Positions 31,402 to 40,206 of a stretch of DNA of 64,000 nucleotides are shown here, piece by piece; position 1 is the stretch's first letter, and every line of letters starts with the position of its first letter. Position numbers and translations under genes: made by a program. Source of the stretch: Actinokineospora baliensis (GTDB lineage: Bacteria; Actinomycetota; Actinomycetes; Mycobacteriales; Pseudonocardiaceae). The stretch spans positions 2,294,001-2,358,000 of the forward strand of contig NZ_JAFBCK010000001.1 in the NCBI RefSeq assembly GCF_016907695.1, in the 5' to 3' direction. The notes beneath the pieces were generated by a model. It saw nothing but the letters and a program-made list of their open reading frames with translations. It was not told where the DNA came from and did not search any database.

Positions 31402-31814
31402 TCGACAAGCACGGCGAGGAACTTGTCGCAGACTTCCTCCTCTACTACCGCCTGGACCTACGTATGGCGCTCGTGCCTGGGTCCGGCCTCTCCGCTCGCC
31501 GGGCGCTCGCCTTGGTCAGGCAGCTCCCCCCGGAGTCTGCGACCGTCGCCGCAATTCGCGGTGGACCTCGGTTTCGCGGCTGGGGGCCTGACAGGTACCT
31601 CATGGCGAGGCTCATCGACACCGTCACCAATCACGCGTACGCGTTCGTAGCGGCCAACTCCAAGCGGAAGCCGAAGCCACCCGATGCCGTGACACGCCCG
31701 GACACCCGCGCTCGCAAGCGCGCCCGAGGCGACTTCTCCGCCTTGGCCGCCGCCCGTATCTCAGCGGTGAGAAAGCTCAAGGAAGGTATGGATGGCGAAA
31801 GGCCCCGGCGGTAA
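31021..31814 (+). CDS. Tail assembly chaperone gpGT, made by -1 frameshift
   Basis: Continuation in the -1 frame reads AALAELIDKHGEELVADFL, LDLRMALVPGSGLSARRALALVRQLPP and ends in a basic tail overlapping the tape measure start by 23 bases. The zero-frame GGG (31375-31377) re-pairs with GGG (31374-31376) after a one-base slip; the next codon is GGA. The downstream frame has no good start near the slip, and its sequence is the conserved C-terminal domain of the family, so frameshifting is the expected route. Confidence 0.85.
31374..31379 (+). other. Programmed -1 frameshift site
   Basis: GGGGGA in the frame CCG GGG GAA; slippage on the GGG codon moves the ribosome into the gpT frame about 26 bases before the zero-frame stop. 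Confidence 0.75.
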
Positions 31815-34464
31815 GGAAGTCGACCGCGTAGCCGTTCGAGTCGCTCCCAACACCAGCAAGTTCGCCAAGCAGCTCCGGGCTTTTCTCAAGAATCTGAAGA
31901 AGATGCTCCGCCTCACGGTGCCAGTCGAGCTAGATATCAAACACGCACGACAGTCCATGGCCCGGCTGAGACGAGATCTCGCCAAGCCCGTGAAGGTCGC
32001 CGTCCAAGTCGATGCGAAGAAGCTGGACACCAGCCTCCCGCGAATCGACATGTCCGGTTTGAATCTCGACCTGGGACCAACTGAGACGTTGATCGGCAAC
32101 ATCCTCGTCAAATGGATGCAGACCGAGAGGTTCCTCGGTCTGGTACGGCGGAGAGCAGTCGAGGTAGCCCGCGAGACACTGAACATCGCGAAGCGCACCG
32201 CCAATGTTCGCGCACACTGGCGCTATGTCGGCGGAAAGCTGACACAGGCCGCCAAGTCTATTCGCGCGATCAAGGCCGACGGCTTCTATAAGAATCTCCT
32301 CCGAACCGGTGACGCACTTGCTGGTGCCACCGGTCGAATGGGCCGGTTCGGGATCGCCGCCACGAGAACCCTCGGACGGACCACAACCCGCCTTGCCCGG
32401 GGCGCTGCATCGGCTGTCGGCACCATCGGTTCAGCACTGGGAAGCGCGGTCGGTTCGCTCGGCAAGCTCGGCCGCGCGGGATGGATCGCCGTAGGGGTCT
32501 TCACCCTCGCTGCTCCCGCAATCGGACTCGTCAGCACATTGCTGGCCGGCTTGCCGTCATTGGGCCTTGCGGCAGCCGCCGGAATCGCGGCGGTATCCCT
32601 CGGGCTGGACGGAATCAAGAGGGCCGCAGCTCAGCTCAAGCCAAACATCGCAGCGCTCAAGGCGTCGCTATCGGCGAACTTTGAGAGCGGTCTTAAGCCG
32701 GTATTCGCACAGCTCAAGCGCGTCTTCCCCGTTCTCGACCGGGGTCTCAACAAGGTCGCTGACGGCGTCATCGTCATGGCGCAGTCCTTCGTGGACGTAG
32801 TCACGTCCGCGCAAGGTCTTCGCCAGATCGAGGCCATCCTAGGCAACACGGGGAAGTTCTTCACACAGCTTTCCCCGATGGTTCGGGACGGCACGAGCGC
32901 ATTCTTGGCACTCGGAAAGGCCGGTAGCGAGCAGTTCGGCCTTCTGGCCTCAGTCCTTAACAAGTTTGCACAGGACTTTCGGGCTGCAACCGACCGAGTC
33001 ATCTCCGACGGCTCTTTCAAGCAAGGAATATCTGGGCTTGCAAAAGTAACAAGCTCCCTGCTTGACGTTTTCGTAAAGCTGTTCGAATCCGGCATCCGAG
33101 TAATGGGCCAGATCGGCGGCTCGTTGTCCGAGCTGATTTCGGCGGTCGGTGACGCCGCAGTGGTCCTGCTGCCAATTCTAGGCACCCTGACCAATCTGGT
33201 CTCGAAGGTCTTGACCCAAGGGCTTCGCGCACTCATTCCCGTCGTCGAGGCGCTTCAGCCAGCCTTCGAGCTGCTTGCAGAAATGGTGGGGACACTCCTC
33301 GGAGACGGGGCAATAGGCGGCCTAGCTCCCATTCTCCTAGAGCTGGCTCGGGTGGTCAATTCCGTCCTGGTAATGGCGCTTCGCGCCATCCAGCCAGCAA
33401 TCGGCCCCCTAGTCGATTTCCTAGTCCAACTTGGGCGGATCGTGGGGGATTTCCTCGCGGGTGCGTTCCGCGAGCTGGAACCGCTCCTGACTGAGCTTTC
33501 GAAGATTCTGTCCGAATTGCTGATTGCCGCCGTTCCGCTTTTGCCTTCTTTGCTTGAGATCGCGCGAGTCGGATTCGGCGTACTGCTGGCAGTTCTCTCT
33601 CAGCTCGTCCCGCCCGCCGTGGAATTGGCTCGCGTGGCGCTCCCGATTCTGGTGGATATTGTTCGACTGGCTGTGCCTGCGGTGGCTCAGCTCGCAAAGA
33701 TCCTAGGTGGGCTTCCTCTCGCGGAACTCACTGGCGCGATCGTGCAGTTCCTGATTCCGGCGTTCAATGCTGTTCTAGTCGCGACGCGAGCGGTTTGGCC
33801 ACTGGTCTCCGGGATCATCAAAGGCGGCCTCGATTTTGCGATCGGTCTGATTCGATTATTCGTCGGTCTTCTAACCGGAAACTGGCAACTTGCCTGGGAA
33901 GGCGCCAAGCAGATCTTGTCTGGCGCCTGGGTCGCGCTCAAGAATGGCTTCACGCTCGGATTGCGCGCGCTGTACGAGCTGGTCGTCGGAATCCCGATGG
34001 GGATCCTTCGCAGTCTTGGGAATCTTGGCAGCCTCCTGTATGACGCCGGAGCTTCGATCATTTCCGGGCTGATCGACGGAATCCGCTCGATGTTCAACTC
34101 CGCGCTGAACTGGGTGGGTGGACTTGTCTCCGACATTCGAGACTTGTTCCCGTTCTCACCGGCGAAGAAGGGTCCTTTCTCAGGTAAAGGCTACACCCTG
34201 TATTCCGGTCGCGCTCTCGTCAGCGACTGGGCAAAGGGCATCCGCGACGGCACGCCGGCCGCGATCGGAGCTATCGAGGAAATGATGGCCGCCACCAACA
34301 CCGCGGCCTCCGCCGAATGGCAGGGCGAAATCAAAGCCGATGGGTTCGGCGGAATCGGCTCGGTTGTCGCGGACGCACTGTCGGGCTGGCAAGTACAACT
34401 CGACGGAGGCGGCTTAGCGAAGCTGGTCAACAAGGCAAACACACGGAATGCGAGGCGCGGGTGA
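31792..34464 (+). CDS. Tape measure protein
   Basis: An 890-residue tail length-determining protein. The N-terminus is basic (FAKQLRAFLKNLKKMLRL); the body alternates long hydrophobic helices (GWIAVGVFTLAAPAIGLVSTLLAGL; VVEALQPAFELLAEMVGTLLGD) typical of tape measures; the C-terminus has the LFPFSPAKKGPFSGKGYTLYSGRALVSDWAKGIRDG module shared by siphophage tape measures. By the usual rule of about 1.5 angstrom per residue the tail would be near 130 nm. Confidence 0.95.
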   Translation: MAKGPGGKEVDRVAVRVAPNTSKFAKQLRAFLKNLKKMLRLTVPVELDIKHARQSMARLRRDLAKPVKVAVQVDAKKLDTSLPRIDMSGLNLDLGPTETLIGNILVKWMQTERFLGLVRRRAVEVARETLNIAKRTANVRAHWRYVGGKLTQAAKSIRAIKADGFYKNLLRTGDALAGATGRMGRFGIAATRTLGRTTTRLARGAASAVGTIGSALGSAVGSLGKLGRAGWIAVGVFTLAAPAIGLVSTLLAGLPSLGLAAAAGIAAVSLGLDGIKRAAAQLKPNIAALKASLSANFESGLKPVFAQLKRVFPVLDRGLNKVADGVIVMAQSFVDVVTSAQGLRQIEAILGNTGKFFTQLSPMVRDGTSAFLALGKAGSEQFGLLASVLNKFAQDFRAATDRVISDGSFKQGISGLAKVTSSLLDVFVKLFESGIRVMGQIGGSLSELISAVGDAAVVLLPILGTLTNLVSKVLTQGLRALIPVVEALQPAFELLAEMVGTLLGDGAIGGLAPILLELARVVNSVLVMALRAIQPAIGPLVDFLVQLGRIVGDFLAGAFRELEPLLTELSKILSELLIAAVPLLPSLLEIARVGFGVLLAVLSQLVPPAVELARVALPILVDIVRLAVPAVAQLAKILGGLPLAELTGAIVQFLIPAFNAVLVATRAVWPLVSGIIKGGLDFAIGLIRLFVGLLTGNWQLAWEGAKQILSGAWVALKNGFTLGLRALYELVVGIPMGILRSLGNLGSLLYDAGASIISGLIDGIRSMFNSALNWVGGLVSDIRDLFPFSPAKKGPFSGKGYTLYSGRALVSDWAKGIRDGTPAAIGAIEEMMAATNTAASAEWQGEIKADGFGGIGSVVADALSGWQVQLDGGGLAKLVNKANTRNARRG

Positions 34465-35279
34465 GCACCTGGTACCTAGGCCCCCTCGGGGATCTCCGGG
34501 CACTCACCTGCCCCGAGCCAGGCATCACCGTCAGCCAGGTCCGTTACGGCGGTATCCACCAAGGTCTTTCCGGTGCTCGCACGCTGGACGTCACCGGCCA
34601 CAAGGCGGAGTACACCTTTCAGTGGCGTTGGATCGACCCCGCTGAACGACTCTGGCTCGAAGCACTCCACACCAGACTGATCCCCGGACCGTTTCGTCTC
34701 ATCGACCCCCTGCGCCACAACCGACTCTCCATCAGCGCGGTCACCCTCAACGGCCCCGGCATCACAGTGCCCACCGCGACCCGAACCTGGACTACCGACT
34801 GGCCTGCACTCGCCGGCCCCGGGTACCGGTCGTTGCGCCTGACCGGCTGGGGTGGCGAGACCAACACGGTCACCTTCGACCAGGCGGTCAAGACGGCGGT
34901 GTTCCCCGAGGAACAGATGGTGGGCTCGGTCTGGCTCAAGGCCGACGCTGCGGTCAGCGCCCGGATCGGCTTCGAGTGGTTCGACCGGACTGGTGCCCAG
35001 GTGGGCACCAACTACAACACCGTGTCCATCACCACCACGTGGACTCGTTTCTCGATGTTCCGGTTGGCCCCAGTAGGGGCGGTCAGCGGGGTGTTCCAGT
35101 TCCGTGGCCAGACCTACACCACGCCTGTCCAGCTAGCCGCACCCCAGTTCGAACGCGGCAGCACACCCGCCGCGTGGGAGACCGGAGGCGGCGCGCCAGT
35201 GGTGGTGCTGGACCAACTCGCGCTCACCTCCCCCCGATTCCCCTTGGTCGACTGCGACCTGACTCTCCTGGAGGCATGA
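34461..35279 (+). CDS. Distal tail protein (Dit-like) with inserted carbohydrate-binding-like domain
   Basis: A 272-residue baseplate protein. Residues 1-95 look like a Dit N-terminal domain (STWYLGPLGDLRALTCPEPGITVS, TFQWRWIDPAERLWLEALH). Residues about 100-250 resemble a jelly-roll galactose-binding insertion (VKTAVFPEEQMVGSVWLKADAAVSARIGFEWFD, WTRFSMFRLAP), which could touch the cell wall. GTG overlaps the tape measure stop. It is followed two bases later by the tail-tip protein. Confidence 0.82.
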   Translation: MSTWYLGPLGDLRALTCPEPGITVSQVRYGGIHQGLSGARTLDVTGHKAEYTFQWRWIDPAERLWLEALHTRLIPGPFRLIDPLRHNRLSISAVTLNGPGITVPTATRTWTTDWPALAGPGYRSLRLTGWGGETNTVTFDQAVKTAVFPEEQMVGSVWLKADAAVSARIGFEWFDRTGAQVGTNYNTVSITTTWTRFSMFRLAPVGAVSGVFQFRGQTYTTPVQLAAPQFERGSTPAAWETGGGAPVVVLDQLALTSPRFPLVDCDLTLLEA

Positions 35280-35280
35280 C

Positions 35281-37620
35281 TTGCAGACCCACGGCGGCAC
35301 AGCAGCCGCCGGTGCGATCGAATCGCGTGAACGCAGATTCCTCGCTTCACTGATGGTCGACTGGAACCGCAACGGTCTGTTCGATCATCCGCTGTCAGAC
35401 CTGTCGTCCTACCTCGACGACGTGTCGGTCGATCGGTCGCTGCGTGGCACGGCCCCGGAAGAGCTGCTGCTGATCGAAGGAGCCGCGGCGGCCGAGCTCG
35501 TCGCCACGGTTCACGGCGCCTACAACGGGCTGCCGTTCTCAGGGGTTTTCTCCCCGTACAACACCGCGTCACCGCTGTACGGCAAGGATGTCATCGGAGC
35601 GGAGATCATTTACCGGCTCGGCGTGGAGACCCCCGGCGGTGTCATCTGGTACCCCCAGTTCACCGGGCGTGTCCGAACCGCCTCGCCGGACCGGTCGGAT
35701 GGCGCCGTGGAGATCACCGCCCTCGACCGGGCCGAACTGCTCCGCAGGCCGGTCACTCTGCCCTACTGGGCCGTGTCGAGCTACCAGGAGCGCGAGGGGG
35801 CGTACGGCACACAGCTCATCAGCTCCCAGTGGGTGATCGACACGTGCCTTCGCCAGTGCGACACATCGCCGACTCCCTACCGACCCGCGACCCGCGAGGA
35901 GTTCTCGCTACCGGACTCGTCCTCGACAGGGACGCAGTTCTGGATGTCCGGTACCGGCTCGCTGGTCCCGACTGTTGGGTACTTCGGACACGCGGTCGAC
36001 AACCTCTATCCGACCGACGCATCCGGCGCCGTCATGTATCGAGCCACTGCACCCACCCATCCCAACTCGCCCGAGCCCACTACAGCGCCCCTGGCGCTGG
36101 CGGCCCTCGGCACCTCGTCCGGGGACCTGCATCGCTACTCCGTGCTCGACCGAGACCAGATTCTCGAAGAGGGAACCCACTACGCGGGTTTCACCCTGGT
36201 CACCAACGGCGTAGGTAGTGACTACTACAAGACCGCGGCCAACCACAGCGTCATGGGCGTTTGGATCGGGGCTCGCTACTTCTTCAACGTGGCCATTGGT
36301 GACAACGGCAAGATCTGGTCGAACTTCTGGAATCTGGATGGTGGCCCCACGCTCTCGTCACCCAAGCTGACTATTCCTACGACTGGAAGCAGTCAGCGGG
36401 TAGAGCTGATCTGGGACCCATTCCGTTCCGGTACCCCGCAAGTCTTCCTCCGATGTGGCACCGCCACCACAGGCGGGTGGGTTTCCACTGGAAGCGCGTT
36501 TCCCTTCACATGGCAAGACGATGGGGACAAGGGCACCATTGTCCTCTCCCACAAGGACTCCCTCAGTGACGTCTTCTACGGAACCTGGGAGGGCAACTCG
36601 CCGTCCGTGGAGACGACGTACCTGGTCACCCGGCCGGCGAAGTACGCCGCCGTGCTCGACCAGTCGAAGAACCGCCTGTGCACCATCGCCGCGCAGAGCG
36701 GCACCGACGCCTGGGACGTAATCACGGAGGTGGCAGCGGCCGAGTACGGGTCGGTGTTCTGGGACGAGTCAGGCATCTTTCGCTTTTGGAACTACGACCG
36801 AGTGGTCGGGTTACAGAGCACGGCGGTTCGATCGTTCACACTCGATGACGTCACCGGCCTCAAGTTGACCAACTCGCTTGATTCCGTCCGAAACATGTAC
36901 TCCGTCAAGGCCAAGCGTTCGCGCTCGCACTACGCGCGAATCTTCAAGTCCGACGATGTCGACCAGTTCTACACGCCAGGCGGTACGGTCAAGTATTTCA
37001 CCGTACCGGTCGACCATGTCGTTCAACCCGATCCGCTGAGACCTTCACGCCGAACCAATGCGACGTGGCGCGACTCGGACAGGCACCGCTATGTGGTCCA
37101 GTGGTTCAAGTCCGGGGCATGGGTCGAGGACGACACCCGCACCAGCGGTGTCGACATCCGCGCCTACTTCGACGAGACCCGCCGAGTGGTCATCGAGATA
37201 TGGAACGGGTACGGCGAACCCTGCCGACTGGCCAACAACAACGGAGAAGCCTGCCTGGCAATCGGCGGCACGGTCGTCGAAGACTATCCCGAGTGGACCT
37301 TCACGCGGAAGAATCTCGCGTCGGTCAACAAGTTCGGAGGCAGGAACTTCGAGCTGGCAAGCGATTGGCACCAGGAGTCCTACGACGCGCTGTCGCTGGC
37401 CACCACCCTTCTCGGCAAGACCAGCAGTCCCACCCCGGCGACAGACGCGATCAGGATCGCGGGCGACCCGCGACTCCAACTGGGGGACTGCATCTCCATC
37501 GCCGATCCGGACGCAATGGGATCTCTCAAGCTCCAGATCTACGGCATCAGACGCGTCTTCAGCAGAACCGATGGTCTCTCCGACACGCTGACCATCGAAC
37601 TCGTCCGCCCCGCACCGTAG
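35281..37620 (+). CDS. Large minor tail protein / tail-tip (Tal-like)
   Basis: A 779-residue protein. The N-terminal third (LASLMVDWNRNGLFDHPLSDLSSYLDDVSVDRSL, LPFSGVFSPYNTASPLYGKDVIGAEIIYRLG, YPQFTGRV) matches the tail-tip protein that follows Dit in actinophages; a middle insertion (36,000-36,600) looks like a lectin-like sandwich (VELIWDPFRSGTPQVFLRC), and the C-terminus closes the tail (DPRLQLGDCISIADPDAMG). TTG start. It probably reaches the host surface. Confidence 0.82.
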   Translation: MQTHGGTAAAGAIESRERRFLASLMVDWNRNGLFDHPLSDLSSYLDDVSVDRSLRGTAPEELLLIEGAAAAELVATVHGAYNGLPFSGVFSPYNTASPLYGKDVIGAEIIYRLGVETPGGVIWYPQFTGRVRTASPDRSDGAVEITALDRAELLRRPVTLPYWAVSSYQEREGAYGTQLISSQWVIDTCLRQCDTSPTPYRPATREEFSLPDSSSTGTQFWMSGTGSLVPTVGYFGHAVDNLYPTDASGAVMYRATAPTHPNSPEPTTAPLALAALGTSSGDLHRYSVLDRDQILEEGTHYAGFTLVTNGVGSDYYKTAANHSVMGVWIGARYFFNVAIGDNGKIWSNFWNLDGGPTLSSPKLTIPTTGSSQRVELIWDPFRSGTPQVFLRCGTATTGGWVSTGSAFPFTWQDDGDKGTIVLSHKDSLSDVFYGTWEGNSPSVETTYLVTRPAKYAAVLDQSKNRLCTIAAQSGTDAWDVITEVAAAEYGSVFWDESGIFRFWNYDRVVGLQSTAVRSFTLDDVTGLKLTNSLDSVRNMYSVKAKRSRSHYARIFKSDDVDQFYTPGGTVKYFTVPVDHVVQPDPLRPSRRTNATWRDSDRHRYVVQWFKSGAWVEDDTRTSGVDIRAYFDETRRVVIEIWNGYGEPCRLANNNGEACLAIGGTVVEDYPEWTFTRKNLASVNKFGGRNFELASDWHQESYDALSLATTLLGKTSSPTPATDAIRIAGDPRLQLGDCISIADPDAMGSLKLQIYGIRRVFSRTDGLSDTLTIELVRPAP

Positions 37621-37633
37621 AGAAGACTCGACC

Positions 37634-37963
37634 ATGAGCCCTCTGATTCCACCACCGATCGGGGAACCCGAAAGCCTAGGCGAGCTGTCCCGACTGGTCT
37701 CCTACGTCCTGACGTCGATCAGCCAATCCCTGAGCGACATGTCCTCTCGGCTCGACCACGTGGTCACCCGCGACCAACACCGAGCGGACCTCGCTGGCCT
37801 GCGCCGCGAACTGGACGAGGCCAAAGCAGAGATAGCCGACGTCAGCAAGGCGTGCGAGGAAGCACAAGCGCGCTCGGCGTCGACCGTCCGATGGTCCATC
37901 GGCTCCATGATCACCATCGTGTCCATTGTGGTCACAATCTGGCTTGCCCTCTCAGGCAACTAA
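37634..37963 (+). CDS. Coiled-coil protein with C-terminal transmembrane helix
   Basis: A 109-residue protein: a helical coiled coil (ISQSLSDMSSRLDHVVTRDQHRADLAGLRRELDEAKAEIADV) then a single C-terminal membrane helix (IGSMITIVSIVVTIWLALS). This layout is seen in XhlA-like and other lysis-cassette proteins that help the holin/endolysin pair. It lies directly upstream of the endolysin gene and is followed by a terminator hairpin. Confidence 0.75.
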   Translation: MSPLIPPPIGEPESLGELSRLVSYVLTSISQSLSDMSSRLDHVVTRDQHRADLAGLRRELDEAKAEIADVSKACEEAQARSASTVRWSIGSMITIVSIVVTIWLALSGN

Positions 37964-37977
37964 CACCCCCACCACGC

Positions 37978-38008
37978 AATGCCCCTCAGCCACAGGCCGG
38001 GGGGCATT
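37978..38008 (+). terminator. Hairpin before endolysin gene
   Basis: 8-bp stem AATGCCCC/GGGGCATT with a 15-base loop, between the coiled-coil membrane gene and the endolysin ribosome site. Confidence 0.6.
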
Positions 38009-38031
38009 GTCGTGCGCTCTCAAGGAGATCC

Positions 38032-38958
38032 ATGCCAGTCAGCCAGAACGGTTGGCCTGTAGACCCCCCGCGCTCCAGCCGGCTCGTTCCGGGAACCAAC
38101 GTCCGAGTCACCGTCGCCAACGGCCCAGCAGGCGACGTGCTTCTCCACGTCCTCTCGCAGTTCGACCGGCGGGTCGAAGACCTCGACCTGGCCTCAACCC
38201 GAGGAGAACTGGACGACTGGGGCTACGCGAGCCGCCCGATCCGCGGCGGCACCGCGACATCCAATCACTCCAGCGCTACCGCCGTAGACGCAAACGCGAC
38301 AAGGCATCCCCTTGGCGTGCGCGGAACGTTCAATGCCGCACAGGTAGCCGAAATCCACCGCATTCTCAACGAAGTCGAACACGTGGTCCGCTGGGGCGGA
38401 GACTACGTCGGGCGGCCAGACGAGATGCACTTCGAGATCAACGCCTCGTACGAGCACGTCGCTCGCGTGGCTGCCCGACTGGCAGGTGGTTCCTCCCCCT
38501 CCCCCTCACCCGCTCCCAACGGCCGCCCCACACTCCGGCGGGGAAGCAACGGCGCAGACGTCGCCTTGGTCCAGCGCTATCTCGGCGTCCGACCCGCAGA
38601 CGGCATCTTCGGCCCTGCGACCGAGGCCGCTGTCCGGACCTACCAGGCCCGTCAGCTCCTCAGCGTGGACGGCGTCGTCGGCCCAAGCACCTGGGCACGT
38701 ATCCAGTCCGGCCTTGGGTCTGCTGTACCTGCTGGGGGCGGGACTCCTGCACCTGCGCCGCCGCGCCCGAGCCGTCCGACGATCCGAAGGGGATCGACGG
38801 GCGAAGACGTAGAGACGCTGCAGCGGTGGCTTGGACTGCCCACCGATGGCGCCTTCGGCCCCGCGACCGAAGCGAAGGTCCGCCGGTATCAAGCCATGAA
38901 GGGCCTGAGCGCGGACGGCGTCGTTGGCCCGAAGACCTGGGCCGCAATGGGCCTGTAG
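38032..38958 (+). CDS. Endolysin: M15-type peptidase with two peptidoglycan-binding domains
   Basis: A 308-residue lysis enzyme. Residues about 50-150 form a D-Ala-D-Ala/L-Ala-D-Glu M15 peptidase: SNHSSATAVDAN holds the first His and Asp zinc ligands and DEMHFEIN the last His. Two PG_binding_1 repeats follow at about 165-225 (LRRGSNGADVALVQRYLG, DGIFGPATEAAVRTYQ) and 245-305 (IRRGSTGEDVETLQRWLG, DGAFGPATEAKVRRYQ). ATG follows AAGGAG. It is released through the holin encoded next. Confidence 0.93.
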   Translation: MPVSQNGWPVDPPRSSRLVPGTNVRVTVANGPAGDVLLHVLSQFDRRVEDLDLASTRGELDDWGYASRPIRGGTATSNHSSATAVDANATRHPLGVRGTFNAAQVAEIHRILNEVEHVVRWGGDYVGRPDEMHFEINASYEHVARVAARLAGGSSPSPSPAPNGRPTLRRGSNGADVALVQRYLGVRPADGIFGPATEAAVRTYQARQLLSVDGVVGPSTWARIQSGLGSAVPAGGGTPAPAPPRPSRPTIRRGSTGEDVETLQRWLGLPTDGAFGPATEAKVRRYQAMKGLSADGVVGPKTWAAMGL

Positions 38959-38987
38959 GCCCTCACCGAGCAGAAACGGACTGAACC

Positions 38988-39182
38988 TTGACTACCCCGA
39001 ACCCCAACCCGAACCTGCCCACTCGCAAGGTCGGCGTGTCCACTGCGGTTGGTGCACTCACTGTCGTACTTGTATGGATCGCGGGCTCCCTCGGCGTCGT
39101 CGTACCCGAAGTGGTCGCCTCCGCAGTCACCGTGATCCTCGCCTCGATCGCTGGATACATGGTCCCTGAGCGAGACCTGTAG
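38988..39182 (+). CDS. Holin
   Basis: A 64-residue membrane protein: a short polar start, then two transmembrane helices (VSTAVGALTVVLVWIAGSLGVVVP and VVASAVTVILASIAGYMV) joined by a short turn, and a charged tail. Typical of small actinophage holins that open the membrane for the endolysin. The start is TTG. It ends the late operon before a very strong terminator. Confidence 0.85.
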   Translation: MTTPNPNPNLPTRKVGVSTAVGALTVVLVWIAGSLGVVVPEVVASAVTVILASIAGYMVPERDL

Positions 39183-39185
39183 ACA

Positions 39186-39224
39186 GAAAGCCCCCTCCCG
39201 GCCAAGCCGGGAGGGGGCTTTCTG
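39186..39224 (+). terminator. Late operon terminator
   Basis: A perfect 18-bp stem (AGAAAGCCCCCTCCCGGC and its complement) with a 3-base CAA loop, directly after the holin stop and followed by GTGTTTG. It isolates the late genes from the lysogeny module. Confidence 0.9.
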
Positions 39225-39265
39225 TGTTTGACCACCGACGTCGTCTCGCGGCTTGGTGCTGACGC

Positions 39266-39466
39266 TCAGGCCGCGGTCGCATCGCTCTCGATCGACCACC
39301 GGAGCAGAACCCGCTCGATGTCCTCTCGGCGGAACCGCAGCGGGCCGCTATCGCCGCCGCCTATCCGCACGGCCGGGACACCCCAGGTACGCCAGTTCTG
39401 GTAGACGGTCTTCGACGCGATCCCGAGGTAGTCAGCTACCTCTTCAACGTTCATCAACCTCGCCAT
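39266..39466 (-). CDS. xis: Excisionase-like HTH protein
   Basis: A 66-residue winged-helix protein of the AlpA/MerR-like excisionase type: LMNVEEVADYLGIASKTVYQNWRTWGVPAVRIG, then RFRREDIERVLL. Small proteins of this type bind next to integrase arms to favour excision. The ATG at 39466 is chosen over an upstream ATG at 39544 that overlaps the control region. It runs leftward, divergent from the regulator and integrase. Confidence 0.8.
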   Translation of the reverse strand: MARLMNVEEVADYLGIASKTVYQNWRTWGVPAVRIGGGDSGPLRFRREDIERVLLRWSIESDATAA

Positions 39467-39524
39467 ACGCGTTGCGTGTCTCCTGTCGGCTACTGGGGCA
39501 CGCGCCCCTGCATCATGAGACCTC

Positions 39525-39568
39525 TTGACTACCCCGTCTGTCAACCATGCTTGCCATACCTGGGTATG
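39525..39568. promoter_or_regulatory. Divergent control region of the lysogeny module
   Basis: Contains TTGAC and GTCAA arms 10 bases apart (39525-39544) and a perfect CATACCTGGGTATG palindrome (39555-39568) between the excisionase and regulator genes. Operator sites for both directions are likely. Confidence 0.5.
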
Positions 39569-39585
39569 TCCGGCATGATGGGCTC

Positions 39586-40206
39586 ATGGGAGAAGCAAGC
39601 AGGGAGCTTCCCAAGGTCGCTGACCTGGGGATACTCCAGACCATAGGTCCCTGGCAGGTCAGCCTTCGCTGGCCGGAGGGGGCAGACCAGGGAGGACCCT
39701 GGCACTTGGAGATCCGGATGGATCCCGCCGCAGACCCAGAGGACGCCGTCGGCGGCATTTCCTCGACGGTCATTCGGCAAATCGACTTTCGTCGGGCTGC
39801 TGAAGGATGGCGCCAGCTCCGTGGGGCGGCAATCAGCGGTGCGGAGGGAATCCGGACACTTGCGATTACGGCCGAGGGGTTCAGTAAGATCGTTCGGCCG
39901 CTGATTAACGATGGACTCAGTGATGAGTACCTGGCTTGGTTGGCGACTGCCTATGTCACCTTCGTGGAGGCCGGTGTGGCTTCTGTGACGGCGCATTTGT
40001 CCGACGTTGTCCAGCGACGGCCGGACACAATAAGGTCACACCTGAAAGAAGCCCGTAACCGTGGACTCTTGACTACGATCAAGGGGCGGGCTGGGGGGAA
40101 ACTGACCGACAAAGCCAAGGCCATTACTTCTGTCAGGTTCGAGGGAGATGATATTGGCGAAGGTGTTTCAACGTTGCAAGGAGGAGTGGGATCCTCCCTG
40201 CACTAA
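39586..40206 (+). CDS. Putative lysogeny regulator with winged-helix-like C-terminus
   Basis: A 206-residue protein that often accompanies tyrosine integrases in actinobacterial prophages and integrative elements. The N-terminal half is beta-rich (TIGPWQVSLRWPE, WHLEIRMDPAA). Residues about 140-190 look like a winged helix (SVTAHLSDVVQRRPDTIRSHLKEARNRGLLTTIKGRAGGKLT). It may be the repressor or an integration helper; no catalytic motif is seen. It overlaps the integrase start by 59 bases. Confidence 0.6.
   Translation: MGEASRELPKVADLGILQTIGPWQVSLRWPEGADQGGPWHLEIRMDPAADPEDAVGGISSTVIRQIDFRRAAEGWRQLRGAAISGAEGIRTLAITAEGFSKIVRPLINDGLSDEYLAWLATAYVTFVEAGVASVTAHLSDVVQRRPDTIRSHLKEARNRGLLTTIKGRAGGKLTDKAKAITSVRFEGDDIGEGVSTLQGGVGSSLH

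Noticed and set aside
35980..35990. TACTTCGGACA, matching part of the 18-bp operator-like repeat
   Set aside because: It lies inside the minor tail gene where it encodes Y-F-G-H and lacks the AACTG arm; probably chance.
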